Shown here in pieces: positions 1-31,317 of a stretch of DNA of 64,000 bases (position 1 is the stretch's first letter; every line of letters begins with the position of its first letter). Source of the DNA: Paragorgia papillata. Lineage: Eukaryota; Cnidaria; Anthozoa; Scleralcyonacea; Coralliidae. Made by a program: the position numbers and the translations under genes. Location of the stretch: positions 2,948,501 to 3,012,500 of the forward strand of contig JAWNZC010000368.1 of assembly GCA_035771165.1 (NCBI GenBank), in the 5' to 3' direction. Below the pieces are notes generated by a model. The model had not been told where the DNA came from. It saw nothing but the letters and a program-made list of their open reading frames with translations, and ran no database searches.

Positions 1-473
1 CTCTGGGGAAGCCCTCGGACAGGAATGAGTTAAACTCTGCGATAAAGCTCAGCAACAACATTAAATGTGTTTGACAAACACATTCTAAGACGTTTAAACT
101 CGTTTCAGTTCATACAAGTCCCGTACAAATTGGTTGAATTAACATAGTTCGAATTTAGGTCAGCAGCTTTTTGCCGATTCTAATTTTGACTTTTTCTAGA
201 GCAACCTCATACCCAGGGACTTTTCTACTTTCAAAATAGAGAGAGGAGAAGACTCCGGCAAACGTTGGTCACGTGATCCTAAAATACTTCACGTTTTTGG
301 AGTATTTTGTCACTCGTTAGAATGAAGCTGACGGCGAACGATCACAAACCCACTTTGTAGGATTATTCTATTACTATGTTAGTAGTGTTTTCAGCTTGAG
401 TTGGTAAAGTTTTTTCGTTTGTTTTTGCTGTACAAGGCTGCTGTCGTAAGTTAAACTCAGAGAAAAACTCTGA

Positions 474-546
474 GCTCCAGACGGGACTCGAAGCCACAGC
501 CTTTCGAATGCCAGCTGAACGCTCTCACCATTGAGCCACTGGAACA
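474..546 (-). repeat. tRNA-like sequence (probable SINE head)
   Basis: On the minus strand the sequence has an A-box-like stretch (TGGCTCAATGGTGAGAGCG) and a B-box-like stretch (GGCTTCGAGTCCC) at tRNA-like spacing. The same block recurs at 17688-17768 inside the duplicated unit. It is read as the polymerase III promoter head of a tRNA-derived SINE, because no clean acceptor stem or anticodon arm is visible. It is probably not a working tRNA gene. Confidence 0.5.
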
Positions 547-1103
547 CAGATGGTAGACCGAGGTTGTTTTTCGATATTTATACGCCTGGGAACTAGTCAA
601 ACCGTACGTGACGTGCTGTTCAGTATAACGCATTTATGTTTCTTCTCCACTTTTCATTATCCATATTTGCTGCCGAGCGTTAGCGAGAGTTACGAAAGCG
701 TAGGTTCCCTGTGTCTCATGCCCAGACCTCTTTACCGAGCTATGTTGTTTGTTGACTGTTTTATGACGTATTGTGACGTAGGAAGTTTCTTCCTGCACTT
801 ACATCACACACGCTAGAAGGATTGCTCTACCCAACCCAGTGAATTGCCACAAACTGCACAGAGGCCCTAACAGTTGTATTGTTTATAGAATAAAGCGGTC
901 ATGGACCAAGGAACATCATTATTTTTTATTGCAACATTCTATAGCAACTGTATTTGTCATGTCGTCATTTTCGGTGTGATTTATAGCCAGTAGATTTAGC
1001 CTGGTATTAAATTAGCGGTTAACTGTTGTAAAATACATTTTGGCCAGGGAACCAGGCTATTTTTTGGCTTTCATCTAATCCTATTGTCTTGATTCTGTTA
1101 CAG

Positions 1104-5072
<3,969 letters not shown>

Positions 5073-6440
5073 TTGTCGATAATCGACATGCACATTACCG
5101 TAAATATAGAAGGGTAAATGACTTTGCGGAATGGCTTTCACAGAAAATTTCAAGAGAATCTTGAAACGTACGCAAATGACAACTATACATAAGAACAATG
5201 GATTTTAGCATTAATAATCCACCTACGCACGTCATAAGACATTTAAGACCAAATTTTTAAAAATTGAATTCCTGACTTAACCCTTTCATGCGCATAGTAG
5301 TTGTGGAACAACTTTATGTTTTTACTCTGCATGTCTAACGCCAAACGATTTTTCTCGTCAAGGGAAGACGTCTTGGAAAGCCATGCATGATAGGATTAAT
5401 TTACTTTATATATGGGAAATATACGTTTTTAACACAAGCTTTAACATAACATTAAGCTCAAAATTACATAAACATGCTGTTAGGCAAGAAATGTTTCACG
5501 TTTTTACAAGTCTTTAGCATTTTAAACACTTGGCATAATAGAGCTGCCTCTTAAAACCACATTGCACTGAGAACTATGTACAAGCAAGCACTTGTTAAGG
5601 GAACACTTGGGTAGACGTTTTGAATCGTCAATTTTACTGCAGTTGACTAATTACGTTTTTCTCATAATATTTCGTTTAATTTAATATACTGATTTAATTT
5701 AATCCATCTATATGTAAATGGTGTATTTTTTTAACAAAAACTAAACATTTTTATACCAATCTTTAGTCAGAAGTAACTACCACATGTATTTAAAGTAGTA
5801 TTTGCAGAATAATTTTTGATAAAACTGGTTTGTAGCATTACAACATTAAACACTAAATATTAACGGTTTGGAAAATATATTAACCATGCTTAGTAGCTAT
5901 ACTGGATAGTTTTAATAAGAATAACTCTTGGAAACTTAGCAGATAAAAACAATAAAAGAAGTGGACCTTCTTTTTAGTGTTCATTTGCTAAGTTCCATTT
6001 CTTTTAGTATTCTGTATCTCCTAATTAGTTTCTATATAACAGTTCTTATTAGAGCTATTCAGTGTAACTATTTTTCCAAGGAGAAGCCATATATATTTAA
6101 GTTTGTCGCCACGACAAAACTACAAAAATTTCACTGAGATCTTAGCATAAGAACTTGTTAAAATGTTGGTAAAGTGAAAATTTCCAATTGAACAAATTTG
6201 AAGTTCAATAAAATCTAAATAAAAAATTTAAAAAGAAATAAATAAATGTGGCGTGTTCTTTTTGCGATATTAACGCAATTGCAACCCCCTTAATTTAATC
6301 AAGGATTAAATTGAGTTCTTTAATATTTTCATTCAGCAAAATGAATCGATCTCTTTATGCAAATGTTTAAGTTGTTAGCGAACATAGTCAAAGTTATTAG
6401 TTGCCACAAGCATTGCTAGGTTACAAATAAGCGCAATATA
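5073..6440. other. 3' flank of gene A, no gene seen
   Basis: AT-rich sequence after the gene A stop. The first part up to about 5845 matches the flank of gene B (23835-25500), including an AAACCACATTGCAC block. AATAAA-type signals occur at about 6208 and could close a long 3' UTR, but this is uncertain. No open frame of interest was seen. Confidence 0.5.
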
Positions 6441-6494
6441 TTATAGAATTGAACACGCAATTTGGCGCTGATGCACAGTGGCACATTACTTATA

Positions 6495-7088
6495 CACGAT
6501 CAGAAATGGCGGCTGCTAGCCTGGTACCCTGGCCCAATTTCAAAAGAAATATGGGCCAGGTAACCACTAATCTCATTCTCGCGTCATCAGGGCTAAATCC
6601 ACTTATGACGACTGCAGTTTTACTCATAGCCACTAAAAACGCGCGAAATTTCAACCAATAGGAAAGCAGAAGTCTTTAGTGGTTACTGGCCCATATTCTT
6701 TGATTGGGCCAGGGTACCAGGCTAGCTAACCCCTCGCGAGATACGGGTTGACCCGTATTACCTACGCATGCGTAGAACGAATATCTTGCGTGCAAACGCC
6801 ATCAATACACGGCCGACAGGAGCGAGAACACCCCGAGCTCAAAGTCAAACATCTCCGCTCAAAATCGTCGCTCGACCATAATTCTTCTACGAGCGCATAG
6901 CACGAAGGTTGGGCTTGCCATAGAATACGGTTTGTTGACAACTCGTGGAATTTTCGCGATGTACGAACCCATTACCCTTCTCAAATTCATCAGTTTCAAA
7001 TGTCTCAGAACTCACTTGAGCCAGCACGCACGTGGACTGCGAACTGCCCCATGAAAGTGGCCGATTTTCTATGCGATTTCCGATCGTG
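6495..7088 (-). mobile_element. TIR element, CACGATCG family, interrupted copy
   Basis: It starts CACGATCAGAAATGGCGG and ends TTTCCGATCGTG. The interior (TTGAGCCAGCACGCACGTGG, CCCCATGAAAGTGGCC, ACGCATGCGTAGAACGAATA) matches the element at 17967-19290 in reverse orientation. Another MITE (6518-6723) has inserted near its left end. No transposase is visible, so it is non-autonomous. The target duplication is unclear. Confidence 0.7.
6518..6723. mobile_element. MITE with AGCCTGGTACCCTGGCCC termini, nested
   Basis: Terminal inverted repeats of about 20 bp or more (AGCCTGGTACCCTGGCCCAA against TTGGGCCAGGGTACCAGGCT) continue inward as ATGGGCCAGGTAACCACTAA and TTAGTGGTTACTGGCCCAT. It sits inside the CACGATCG element, so it is the younger insertion. 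A second copy is at 55660-55838. Confidence 0.8.
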
Positions 7089-7404
7089 ATACATCGCGGA
7101 AATTTGAAAAGATTGGAATCATTGGATTTATACAGTCCTGCAGTGGTTCAGGTTAGTGAGATAATTTCTCTTACTTTGGGTTCACTGCAGCGTTTCAAAC
7201 CTGTTTCTTTTAGTATCGGTAAACGGTTGTGAATTCGACATTGCAAAATCTATCATCAGAATTAGCTTTTCTGCGGATACATGTACGTATTTCATCAAAG
7301 TATGAATATTTTGCATTTTACTTCCGCATTTTCAACAACATAGAAGCAGTTAATAGCTTAAGTTTATATTCCTTTGATTACAGACGCGCCAATTTCAAAG
7401 TATG

Positions 7405-7610
7405 ATGGCCTGCATAACAGGTTGTTGGAACAACTTGTCATCAGTCTGTTGGAGTCATCAGCCTTGTTACAAGTTGTCAACAACCTGTTACAGACATGTT
7501 AACAGACTGGGACAGCCAGTGCGAACACATGACGGTGACAGCCTGTTCAACAGCCTTGTAACAACTTGCTTGCAGGTCTGTAACAGCTTGCGCATTTTTA
7601 CGTGTGTAGG
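7405..7610. repeat. Degenerate repeat around ACAAGTTGTnAACAACCTGTTAC
   Basis: Motifs such as CAACCTGTTACA, TTGTTACAAGTTGTC and TTGTAACAACTTG recur in both orientations across about 200 bp. This gives a self-complementary minisatellite. It is 0.9 kb upstream of the gene B start codon. No gene is seen in 7089-8400. Confidence 0.45.
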
Positions 7611-7988
7611 GCTAGATGCTTTTTATTTTGATGTAACAGAATTCTAAATTCCTTCTTTATTTTATATACAGAGTTTTAAATTTAATAGATTGCTGACATT
7701 GACATATTAATTTTTAAATACGTCACTTTATCGACACAATTTAACCAAATGGAATATATACATGGTTTGGAAGCTCCATTGTTTTTTCAACATCAAACAA
7801 TAGTCATGTTGATAGACAAAGGAGTTCCCTATATAGAAGTGAATTTTATAAGCACGATGGGGAATTAATAAACTCATTTGTTGCTATTAGATGGCTGCTT
7901 CATACTGAAAATACAATACTGTACGTGAAGTTGCACAAATTTTCATAAATTCAACAAAAACAGAACAATGACTTTGGCTGACTTTTTA

Positions 7989-8057
7989 CTTTGTACATTG
8001 AATCATAGTTAATTAACTTAATTTAATCTATTAACTATGATTCAATGTACAAAGCTT
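7989..8057. repeat. Perfect hairpin, about 25-bp stem
   Basis: CTTTGTACATTGAATCATAG and its exact complement CTATGATTCAATGTACAAAG flank a short AT-rich loop, and the pairing extends by several bases. It lies about 420 bp before the gene B start codon. It may be a decayed MITE or a cruciform. Regulation is speculative. Confidence 0.65.
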
Positions 8058-8471
8058 GATTTAGAAGTGATGTCTAATATCATATCTGATGTACAATCTG
8101 AAAATTTTGTTGAAAACTATACTTTGTATGAGCATTTGTTTTTTGGTCACTATAATTATTTGTGTACTAGCTGTTACTTATACTAATTCGTGCCAGCTAG
8201 TGGCCAAAAAGTGAAAAAAATGAATTCCCAATAGGTCAGGACTACCTTATGAGGGTGTTGTCACAAATCTCACTCTTAAGAAAGTCCAAAATTAGTTAAA
8301 AGGTGTGCCACTATGGCCCCCTTGCTAAAAAAAACTTGCCGTAGTTGGCTTAGCCAGCTATGTCTGCACAATCAACTTGCCATGCATTGTGGTAGTACAT
8401 TGTGATATAATGATGCATCTTTGATAATGATGCATCTTTGATTTCTTTTTGCAGTGTTGTGTAAAATAAAC

Positions 8472-23834
<15,363 letters not shown>

Positions 23835-24584
23835 ACATACCACATAGCGGGCATGTACATTACGGTCAATGTAAAAGGAGGAATGACAAAAACGAAAATT
23901 AAGTCTGAATTTGAAAGAACACTTAAGGTTACATTAGATGAAATGAAAGCATATTTTTCATTGTTTGGGGAAATTGGCCATTGCGCACCAACTTTCAGGG
24001 CTATGTATCTCAATTTTTCAGTCGAGAAGGCTAAATGTTGCTGATTATGAAAATTTAAATTCAGCGAAAATTTATTTTAAAATTTCCTCGTCTATAACGA
24101 GTTCTCCACCATCGATTTTCTCACGGAATTGGCGCACAAAACTGATTTTTTAAATCTCGGTCAATTCAAATTTTGTCACAGTATTAGTTTTGTTATGGAC
24201 TATTCTGTGTTAGTCGGTCATCATGATTTTACAATACTTTCTCGTTAAAAGTGATTTTGGTCTTTTTGTAGTTTTAGCTGCAAACGCAGATCTAAAAAGA
24301 ATGCCGTGTATCTAAATAACCACTAAATAGTACTTTTAAGATTGAAAATATGGTACGCAAGAAATTTTTTAGTTAAACGGTAAATTTATTTTTTGAATTT
24401 ATCTGGAGTGTGTGTATTTTCGTTAACTCGTTAAAATTAGGAAAAGTTTGAAATGAATATTCGTCAAATTTATATTTCACGATCAGCAATTATTTGTCTT
24501 TTTTGACTGGAAATTCGAGATATATAGCGCTAAAATTCGTCGCGGACTAGTCAATCTCCAAAACATACCCTCGTCATCTAATGT
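23835..24584. other. 3' flank of gene B, no gene seen
   Basis: AT-rich sequence matching in part the flank after gene A (CATGCACATTACCGT against CATGTACATTACGGT). It probably holds the 3' UTR. No good poly(A) signal stands out before the MITE at 24585. Confidence 0.45.
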
Positions 24585-24969
24585 ACCCTTAAAATGACAA
24601 AGTAACATCTTTTCCAGTTTCTCGTTTCCTTGCTTCGTTGTTGAGATATTTCAGTTTGTTTGATAATAGATATCTTTGCTATTATCAAACCAAATTAATT
24701 TGAATAAAGCATGTGGGTGTGTTTCGCCCACAACACTAAATATGTAGATCTTCAAGTGATTATTATATTTGATAATAGCAAAGATATATAACTTTTCGAT
24801 AACATATTATGCACGTGTGACGTCAAAATGTTTAGTTTGCATATCAAACAAACTAAAATATCTCAAGAACGAAGCAAAAAACCCGAAAAACTGCAAAAGA
24901 TGTTACTCTACCATTTTAAGTGTTCTTTCAAATAAGACAAACTTAATTTTCGTTTCATAGGCACTTTAA
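24585..24969. mobile_element. Palindromic MITE, family A
   Basis: Inverted copies of CTTAAAATGACAAAGTAACA and AGTGTTCTTTCAAATAAGAC surround the ATATCTTTGCTATTATC pair. It lies downstream of gene B and has no counterpart after gene A. Confidence 0.8.
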
Positions 24970-25289
24970 GAGCTAAATGTTTTAACATTTTTGGTAGTCT
25001 TTTTACACTTAATATAACATAAGGTTTTTAAAACCACATTGCACGTATTTAAACACCACTGAGAAGCAGGCATATAAGGACTTGTTAAGGGGACATTTGG
25101 GTGGACGTGTTATTCGTCAATTTTACTCCATTTTCTTTTAATTTATTCTCATTTGATTTACGTTTTTCCTATACTGTTTATTTATATATGTAAATCAATA
25201 TATTTTTGGGCAAAACTAAACATTTTATACCACTCTGTAGCCAAAAGTAACCACCACAAGTATTTAATTATATATTGGCAAAATAACTT

Positions 25290-25470
25290 GGATAAAAGGA
25301 TAAAGGACTGGGGGCTAATCATCCTTACTTGCAGCCAGTGACTGAATTACGAAGGACGCAGATCAATGTGGCCGTGTCGAGGCATATCAAAGGCGCACCA
25401 GGCAGCCACCAACGACACAGTTCAGACCACGGATCACAGCTAAGATGTTAGGTGTTGATTTTATGGTTGG
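25290..25470 (+). repeat. Dispersed repeat, GGATAAAGGACTGGGGGC family
   Basis: It starts GGATAAAGGACTGGGGGCTA and ends near ACGGATCACAGCTAAGATG and TTAGGTGTTGATTTTAT. Relatives are at 58262-58411 (nearly full) and 55621-55659 (start only, cut by a MITE). It interrupts the end of duplicate unit 2. The class is unknown, possibly a SINE. Confidence 0.6.
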
Positions 25471-25627
25471 TTATATGGTTTGTAGCATTACAAACGTTTG
25501 GCGCTTTAGGCGGTGGAAAAATTATTGTCGGACAGTGAACTTAGGTGGAGAATAATGATATTAGGTGCTACTCTGAGTGACGAACCATACTGGGTGAGTA
25601 GAGAAAAACTCTACTCGACCAAAACTC

Positions 25628-25705
25628 TACTCGACCGCGACTGGGATTTAAACCCGCGAACTTCGCGGTTTATTATAGTGCGACGCTCTACCAACTGAGC
25701 TATAT
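25628..25705 (-). repeat. tRNA-like sequence heading the satellite block
   Basis: Minus strand: TAGCTCAGTTGGTAGAGCG is a textbook A box and GGGTTTAAATCCC a B box, with an anticodon-arm-like middle (CGCACTATAATAAACCGCG) that does not pair cleanly. It is a tRNA pseudogene or SINE head. The satellite block starts directly at its 5' end. Confidence 0.65.
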
Positions 25706-25706
25706 A

Positions 25707-25754
<48 letters not shown>

Positions 25755-28700
25755 AAAGGGAAGGGAAGGGAAGGGAAGGGAAGGGAAGGGAAGGGAAGGG
25801 AAGGGAAGGGAAGGGGGGAAGGGGGGAAGGGGGGAAGGGGGGAAGGGGGGAAGGGGGAAGGGGGCAAGGGGGCAAGGGGGCAAGGGGGCAAGGGGGGCAA
25901 GGGGGCAAGGGGGGCAAGGGGGGCAAGGGGGGCAAGGGGGGCAAGGGGGGCAAGGGGGGCAAGGGGGGCAAGGGGGGCAAGGGGGGCAAGGGGGGCAAGG
26001 GGGGCAAGGGGGGCAAGGGGGGCAAGGGGGCAAGGGGGGCAAGGGGGGCAAGGGGGGCAAGGGGGGCAAGGGGGGCAAGGGGGGCAAGGGGGGCAAGGGG
26101 GGCAAGGGGGGCAAGGGGGGCAAGGGGGGCAAGGGGGGCAAGGGGGGCAAGGGGGGCAAGGGGGGCAAGGGGGGCAAGGGGGGCAAGGGGGGCAAGGGGG
26201 GCAAGGGGGGGCAAGGGGGGCAAGGGGGGCAAGGGGGGCAAGGGGGGCAAGGGGGGCAAGGGGGGCAAGGGGGGCAAGGGGGGCAAGGGGGGCAAGGGGG
26301 GCAAGGGGGGCAAGGGGGGCAAGGGGGGCAAGGGGGGCAAGGGGGGCAAGGGGGGCAAGGGGGGCAAGGGGGGCAAGGGGGGCAAGGGGGGCAAGGGGGG
26401 CAAGGGGGGCAAGGGGGGCAAGGGGGCAAGGGGGGCAAGGGGGGCAAGGGGGGGCAAGGGGGGCAAGGGGGGCAAGGGGGGCAAGGGGGGCAAGGGGGGC
26501 AAGGGGGGCAAGGGGGGCAAGGGGGGCAAGGGGGGCAAGGGGGGCAAGGGGGGCAAGGGGGGCAAGGGGGGCAAGGGGGGCAAGGGGGGCAAGGGGGGCA
26601 AGGGGGGGCAAGGGGGGCAAGGGGGGCAAGGGGGGCAAGGGGGGCAAGGGGGGCAAGGGGGGCAAGGGGGGCAAGGGGGGCAAGGGGGGCAAGGGGGGCA
26701 AGGGGGGCAAGGGGGGCAAGGGGGGCAAGGGGGGCAAGGGGGGCAAGGGGGGCAAGGGGGGCAAGGGGGGCAAGGGGGGCAAGGGGGGCAAGGGGGGCAA
26801 GGGGGGGCAAGGGGGGCAAGGGGGCAAGGGGGGCAAGGGGGGCAAGGGGGGCAAGGGGGGCAAGGGGGGCAAGGGGGGCAAGGGGGGCAAGGGGGGCAAG
26901 GGGGGCAAGGGGGGCAAGGGGGGCAAGGGGGGCAAGGGGGGCAAGGGGGGCAAGGGGGGCAAGGGGGGCAAGGGGGGCAAGGGGGGCAAGGGGGGCAAGG
27001 GGGGCAAGGGGGGCAAGGGGGGCAAGGGGGGCAAGGGGGGCAAGGGGGGCAAGGGGGGCAAGGGGGGCAAGGGGGGCAAGGGGGGCAAGGGGGGCAAGGG
27101 GGGCAAGGGGGGCAAGGGGGGCAAGGGGGGCAAGGGGGGCAAGGGGGGCAAGGGGGGCAAGGGGGGCAAGGGGCAAGGGGGAAGGAAGGAAGGAAGGGGG
27201 AAGGAAGGAAGGAAGGGGGAAGGAAGGAAGGAAGGGGGAAGGAAGGAAGGAAGGGGGAAGGAAGGAAGGAAGGGGGAAGGAAGGAAGGAAGGGGGAAGGA
27301 AGGAAGGAAGGGGGAAGGAAGGAAGGAAGGGGGAAGGAAGGAAGGAAGGGGGAAGGAAGGAAGGAAGGGGGAAGGAAGGAAGGAAGGGGGAAGGAAGGAA
27401 GGAAGGGGGAAGGAAGGAAGGAAGGGGGAAGGAAGGAAGGAAGGGGGAAGGAAGGAAGGAAGGGGGAAGGAAGGAAGGAAGGGGGAAGGAAGGAAGGAAG
27501 GGGGAAGGAAGGAAGGAAGGGGGAAGGAAGGAAGGAAGGGGGAAGGAAGGAAGGAAGGGGGAAGGAAGGAAGGAAGGGGGAAGGAAGGAAGGAAGGGGGA
27601 AGGAAGGAAGGAAGGGGGAAGGAAGGAAGGAAGGGGGAAGGAAGGAAGGAAGGGGGGAAGGAAGGAAGGAAGGGGGAAGGAAGGAAGGAAGGGGGAAGGA
27701 AGGAAGGAAGGGGGAAGGAAGGAAGGAAGGGGGAAGGAAGGAAGGAAGGGGGAAGGAAGGAAGGAAGGGGGAAGGGAAGGAAGGAAGGGGGAAGGAAGGA
27801 AGGAAGGGGGAAGGAAGGAAGGAAGGGGGAAGGAAGGAAGGAAGGGGGAAGGAAGGAAGGAAGGGGGAAGGAAGGAAGGAAGGGGGAAGGAAGGAAGGAA
27901 GGGGGAAGGAAGGAAGGAAGGGGGAAGGAAGGAAGGAAGGGGGAAGGAAGGAAGGAAGGGGGAAGGAAGGAAGGAAGGGGGAAGGAAGGAAGGAAGGGGG
28001 AAGGAAGGAAGGAAGGGGGAAGGAAGGAAGGAAGGGGGAAGGAAGGAAGGAAGGGGGAAGGAAGGAAGGAAGGGGGAAGGAAGGAAGGAAGGGGGAAGGA
28101 AGGAAGGAAGGGGGAAGGAAGGAAGGAAGGGGGAAGGAAGGAAGGAAGGGGGAAGGAAGGAAGGAAGGGGGAAGGAAGGAAGGAAGGGGGAAGGAAGGAA
28201 GGAAGGGGGAAGGAAGGAAGGAAGGGGGAAGGAAGGAAGGAAGGGGGAAGGAAGGAAGGAAGGGGGAAGGAAGGAAGGAAGGGGGAAGGAAGGAAGGAAG
28301 GGGGAAGGAAGGAAGGAAGGGGGAAGGAAGGAAGGAAGGGGGAAGGAAGGAAGGAAGGGGGAAGGAAGGAAGGAAGGGGGAAGGAAGGAAGGAAGGGGGA
28401 AGGAAGGAAGGAAGGGGGAAGGAAGGAAGGAAGGGGGAAGGAAGGAAGGAAGGGGGAAGGAAGGAAGGAAGGGGGAAGGAAGGAAGGAAGGGGGAAGGAA
28501 GGAAGGAAGGGGGAAGGAAGGAAGGAAGGGGGAAGGAAGGAAGGAAGGGGGAAGGAAGGAAGGAAGGGGGAAGGAAGGAAGGAAGGGGGAAGGAAGGAAG
28601 GAAGGGGGAAGGAAGGAAGGAAGGGGGAAGGAAGGAAGGAAGGGGGAAGGAAGGAAGGAAGGGGGAAGGAAGGAAGGAAGGAAGGGGGAAGGAAGGAAGG

Positions 28701-29358
28701 GGGGGAAGGAAGGAAGGAAGGGGGAAGGAAGGAAGGAAGGGGGAAGGAAGGAAGGAAGGGGGGAAGGAAGGAAGGAAGGGGGAAGGAAGGAAGGAAGGGG
28801 GAAGGAAGGAAGGAAGGGGGAAGGAAGGAAGGAAGGGGGAAGGAAGGAAGGAAGGGGGAAGGAAGGAAGGAAGGGGGAAGGAAGGAAGGAAGGGGGGAAG
28901 GAAGGAAGGAAGGGGGAAGGAAGGAAGGAAGGGGGAAGGAAGGAAGGAAGGGGGAAGGAAGGAAGGAAGGGGGAAGGAAGGAAGGAAGGGGGAAGGAAGG
29001 AAGGAAGGGGGAAGGAAGGAAGGAAGGGGGAAGGAAGGAAGGAAGGGGGAAGGAAGGAAGGAAGGGGGAAGGAAGGAAGGAAGGGGGAAGGAAGGAAGGA
29101 AGGGGGAAGGAAGGAAGGAAGGGGGAAGGAAGGAAGGAAGGGGGAAGGAAGGAAGGAAGGGGGAAGGAAGGAAGGAAGGGGGAAGGAAGGAAGGAAGGGG
29201 GAAGGAAGGAAGGAAGGGGGAAGGAAGGAAGGAAGGGGGAAGGAAGGAAGGAAGGGGGAAGGAAGGAAGGAAGGGGGAAGGAAGGAAGGAAGGGGGAAGG
29301 AAGGAAGGAAGGGGGAAGGAAGGAAGGGGGAAGGAAGGAAGGAAGGAAGGAAGGATTT
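25706..29358. repeat. 3.6-kb purine-rich satellite block, four unit types
   Basis: Ordered zones follow each other: (GAAA)n to about 25755, (GGGAA)n then (GGGGGGAA)n to about 25860, (CAAGGGGGG)n of 9 bp to about 27172 (roughly 145 units), and a 19-bp unit of five G plus AAGGAAGGAAGGAA to about 29350 (roughly 115 units). Single-base insertions and deletions are scattered. Three reading frames per strand stay open for over 1000 codons, which is an artefact of the repeats. The G6 runs should form G-quadruplexes. Confidence 0.97.
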
Positions 29359-29373
29359 TTGGTACGGCACCCT

Positions 29374-29792
29374 TAAGGCCTGGCCAAACGCTTTCAACAT
29401 CGCATTCAACATCACTCAACATTGTTGAACGATGTTGAATAATGTTGAAAGCACGAGTGGCCAAATGAATTCAACATCGTTCAACATTCATGAATGACAA
29501 TTAATTGAACGCGGGCTACCACAAAAGCTGGAATCGACAATATCCCGCATGGCGCATGTCTCTGTTCAACAAAGTTGAATGAAATGTGGCCAAATGCGTT
29601 CAACACCTTTCAACATTTTGAGAATAATAGAAAATGTTGAACGCGTGTTGAACGAAAATTTGAACATGTTCGAATTTCGTTCAACACCATTCAACAACGT
29701 TCAACATCATTCAACAGGGGTGGCCAAACGCTTTCAACATGTTGAATTCAACAATGTTGAATGAAATGTTGAAAGCGTTTGGCCAGGCCTTT
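29374..29792. mobile_element. MITE built from TTCAACAT motifs
   Basis: The terminal inverted repeats AAGGCCTGGCCAAACGCTTT and AAAGCGTTTGGCCAGGCCTT are perfect over 20 bp and more. The inside is a lattice of TTCAACAT, GTTGAA and ATGTTGAA in both orientations, so it is self-complementary at many scales. Confidence 0.82.
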
Positions 29793-29821
29793 AAATTTCG
29801 GCACGCGGACCACATTCCTTA

Positions 29822-30310
29822 AAATGCTTATGAAACGAAAATTAAGTTTGTCTTATTTAAAAAAACACTTAAAATGACAAAGTAACATCTTTTGCAGTTT
29901 TTCGTTTCCTTGCTTCGTTGTTGAGATATTTCAGTTTGTTTGATATGTAAATTTAACTTATAAGATAACTTTACGTCACTCTTTGCATAATGACTTATCG
30001 CAAAAGATTCTATATCTTCGTTATTGTCAAACAAAAACACTTAAAATTTACAGACTCTGTTGTAGGAGAAACACTCGCACATGGTTCCTAATTCGCCAAG
30101 TGCTTTTGTTCGATAATAACAAAAATGTGGAACACTTTGCGATAAGTCATTATGCAAACTGTGACGTAAAGTTATCTTATAAGTCAAATTTGCATATCAA
30201 ACAAACTGAAATATCTCAAAAACGAAGCAAGGAAACAAAAACTACAAAAGATGTTACTCTATCATTTTAAGTGTTCTCTCAAATAAGACAGACTTAATTT
30301 TCGTTTTTAA
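29822..30310. mobile_element. Palindromic MITE, family A
   Basis: Arms begin GAAACGAAAATTAAGTTTGT and end ACTTAATTTTCGTTT. Internal AAAGTAACATCTTTTGCAG and its complement are both present. Confidence 0.82.
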
Positions 30311-30360
30311 GCGGTAATAAACGTGAATAACAATATTCGCGGGTATTTTCAAACGGTTTC

Positions 30361-30605
30361 GGTTAAAAGGGACGATTCAAAAGGACCCGTCCAGTCTTTT
30401 CGCGGTTTTTCCACAAAGCTAGGGGGTAAACCAGATTTCTGATTAGGGTTAGGGTTCTTGTTCTGGTTAGAGTATCGAAAAGATTGCTAAAATCTTGAGA
30501 CTCGCTGAAGCTCAACGACAAATTTGGAAAAAACAAATTTGACGACGTATTTTGGAAAAACCGCGAAAGGACTGGACGGGTCCTTTTGGGTCATCCCTTT
30601 TAACC
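30361..30605. mobile_element. MITE with GGTTAAAAGGGA termini
   Basis: GGTTAAAAGGGACGATTCAA at the left pairs with TGGGTCATCCCTTTTAACC at the right. The pairing continues through GGACCCGTCCAGTC and GACTGGACGGGTCC. Confidence 0.78.
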
Positions 30606-30967
30606 TCGAGCTTTTCAGAGATGGCGGACGAAAACGCGGTAAATCAATTGACTGTAGCTTGATATCTTTACATAAAGAAAAGAAAAAATGTTATGCAGAC
30701 ACAAGTTAAAGACAGCTCTTCTCCCAGAATTGAATTTATTGTAGCTGTCTTAGCTTGTTTTCATTTCTTAGGAAGTGTTTATATGGAGGCGAGTCAGCCC
30801 GCCTAGCCGAGATCTCGTTTTGTGAAACCTAGATCTCGGTTACTCGCGGGCTGGGTTTTTCCCCCATGTAAACACGATTAACCGGGCTGGCACTAAAAGC
30901 TTCGTACACCCGAAAAAAAATTTGTTTTTATCAGCTTTTTGTGACGTATTACCAATTAAATAATCTT

Positions 30968-31125
30968 GCGATTAGTCATTATGCAAAATGTGACGAAGTT
31001 ATCTTGAAAGTCAAATTTGCATATCAAACAACCTGAAATATCTCCACAACGAAGCAAGGGAAAAAACCTGCAAAAAATGTTGCTCTGTCGTTTTACGTGT
31101 TCTTGCAAAGAAGACAAACTCATTT
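30968..31125. mobile_element. Family A MITE, right half only
   Basis: Only the right arm is present, from TTAGTCATTATGCAAA through ATATCTCCACAACGAAGCAAG to GAAGACAAACTCATTTT. The left arm is missing, so this is a deleted copy. Confidence 0.65.
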
Positions 31126-31317
31126 TTCTATATACTATATTTATTTATACAATACCCTGGTTGCTATGCGTGTTTTCATTGGTTGTTGGCCATGATCTAT
31201 TAGAGGACAGACACATGGTCACGTCAGATCACGTCAGCTGACTTGCTTTTTTCCTTTTTCATGCCCCAAAATCCGGCAAGAGTTTCGACAAAAACCTTTT
31301 AAATTTTTATTGTATAA

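Noticed and set aside
474..546. A true tRNA gene
   Set aside because: A-box and B-box-like stretches are present, but acceptor and anticodon stems do not pair cleanly. The same sequence is duplicated with the segmental unit, and a SINE head explains it better. The same applies to 21700-21781 and 25628-25705.
25856..27172. CRISPR-like array
   Set aside because: The units are contiguous 9-mers with no spacers, and the window is eukaryotic.
25611..29464. Very long minus-strand open frames (over 1200 codons) of Pro/Leu/Cys/Ala or Phe/Leu/Pro/Ser repeats
   Set aside because: They are the pyrimidine strand of the satellite block. All three frames are open, the peptides are simple repeats, and the ends are a tRNA-like sequence and a MITE.
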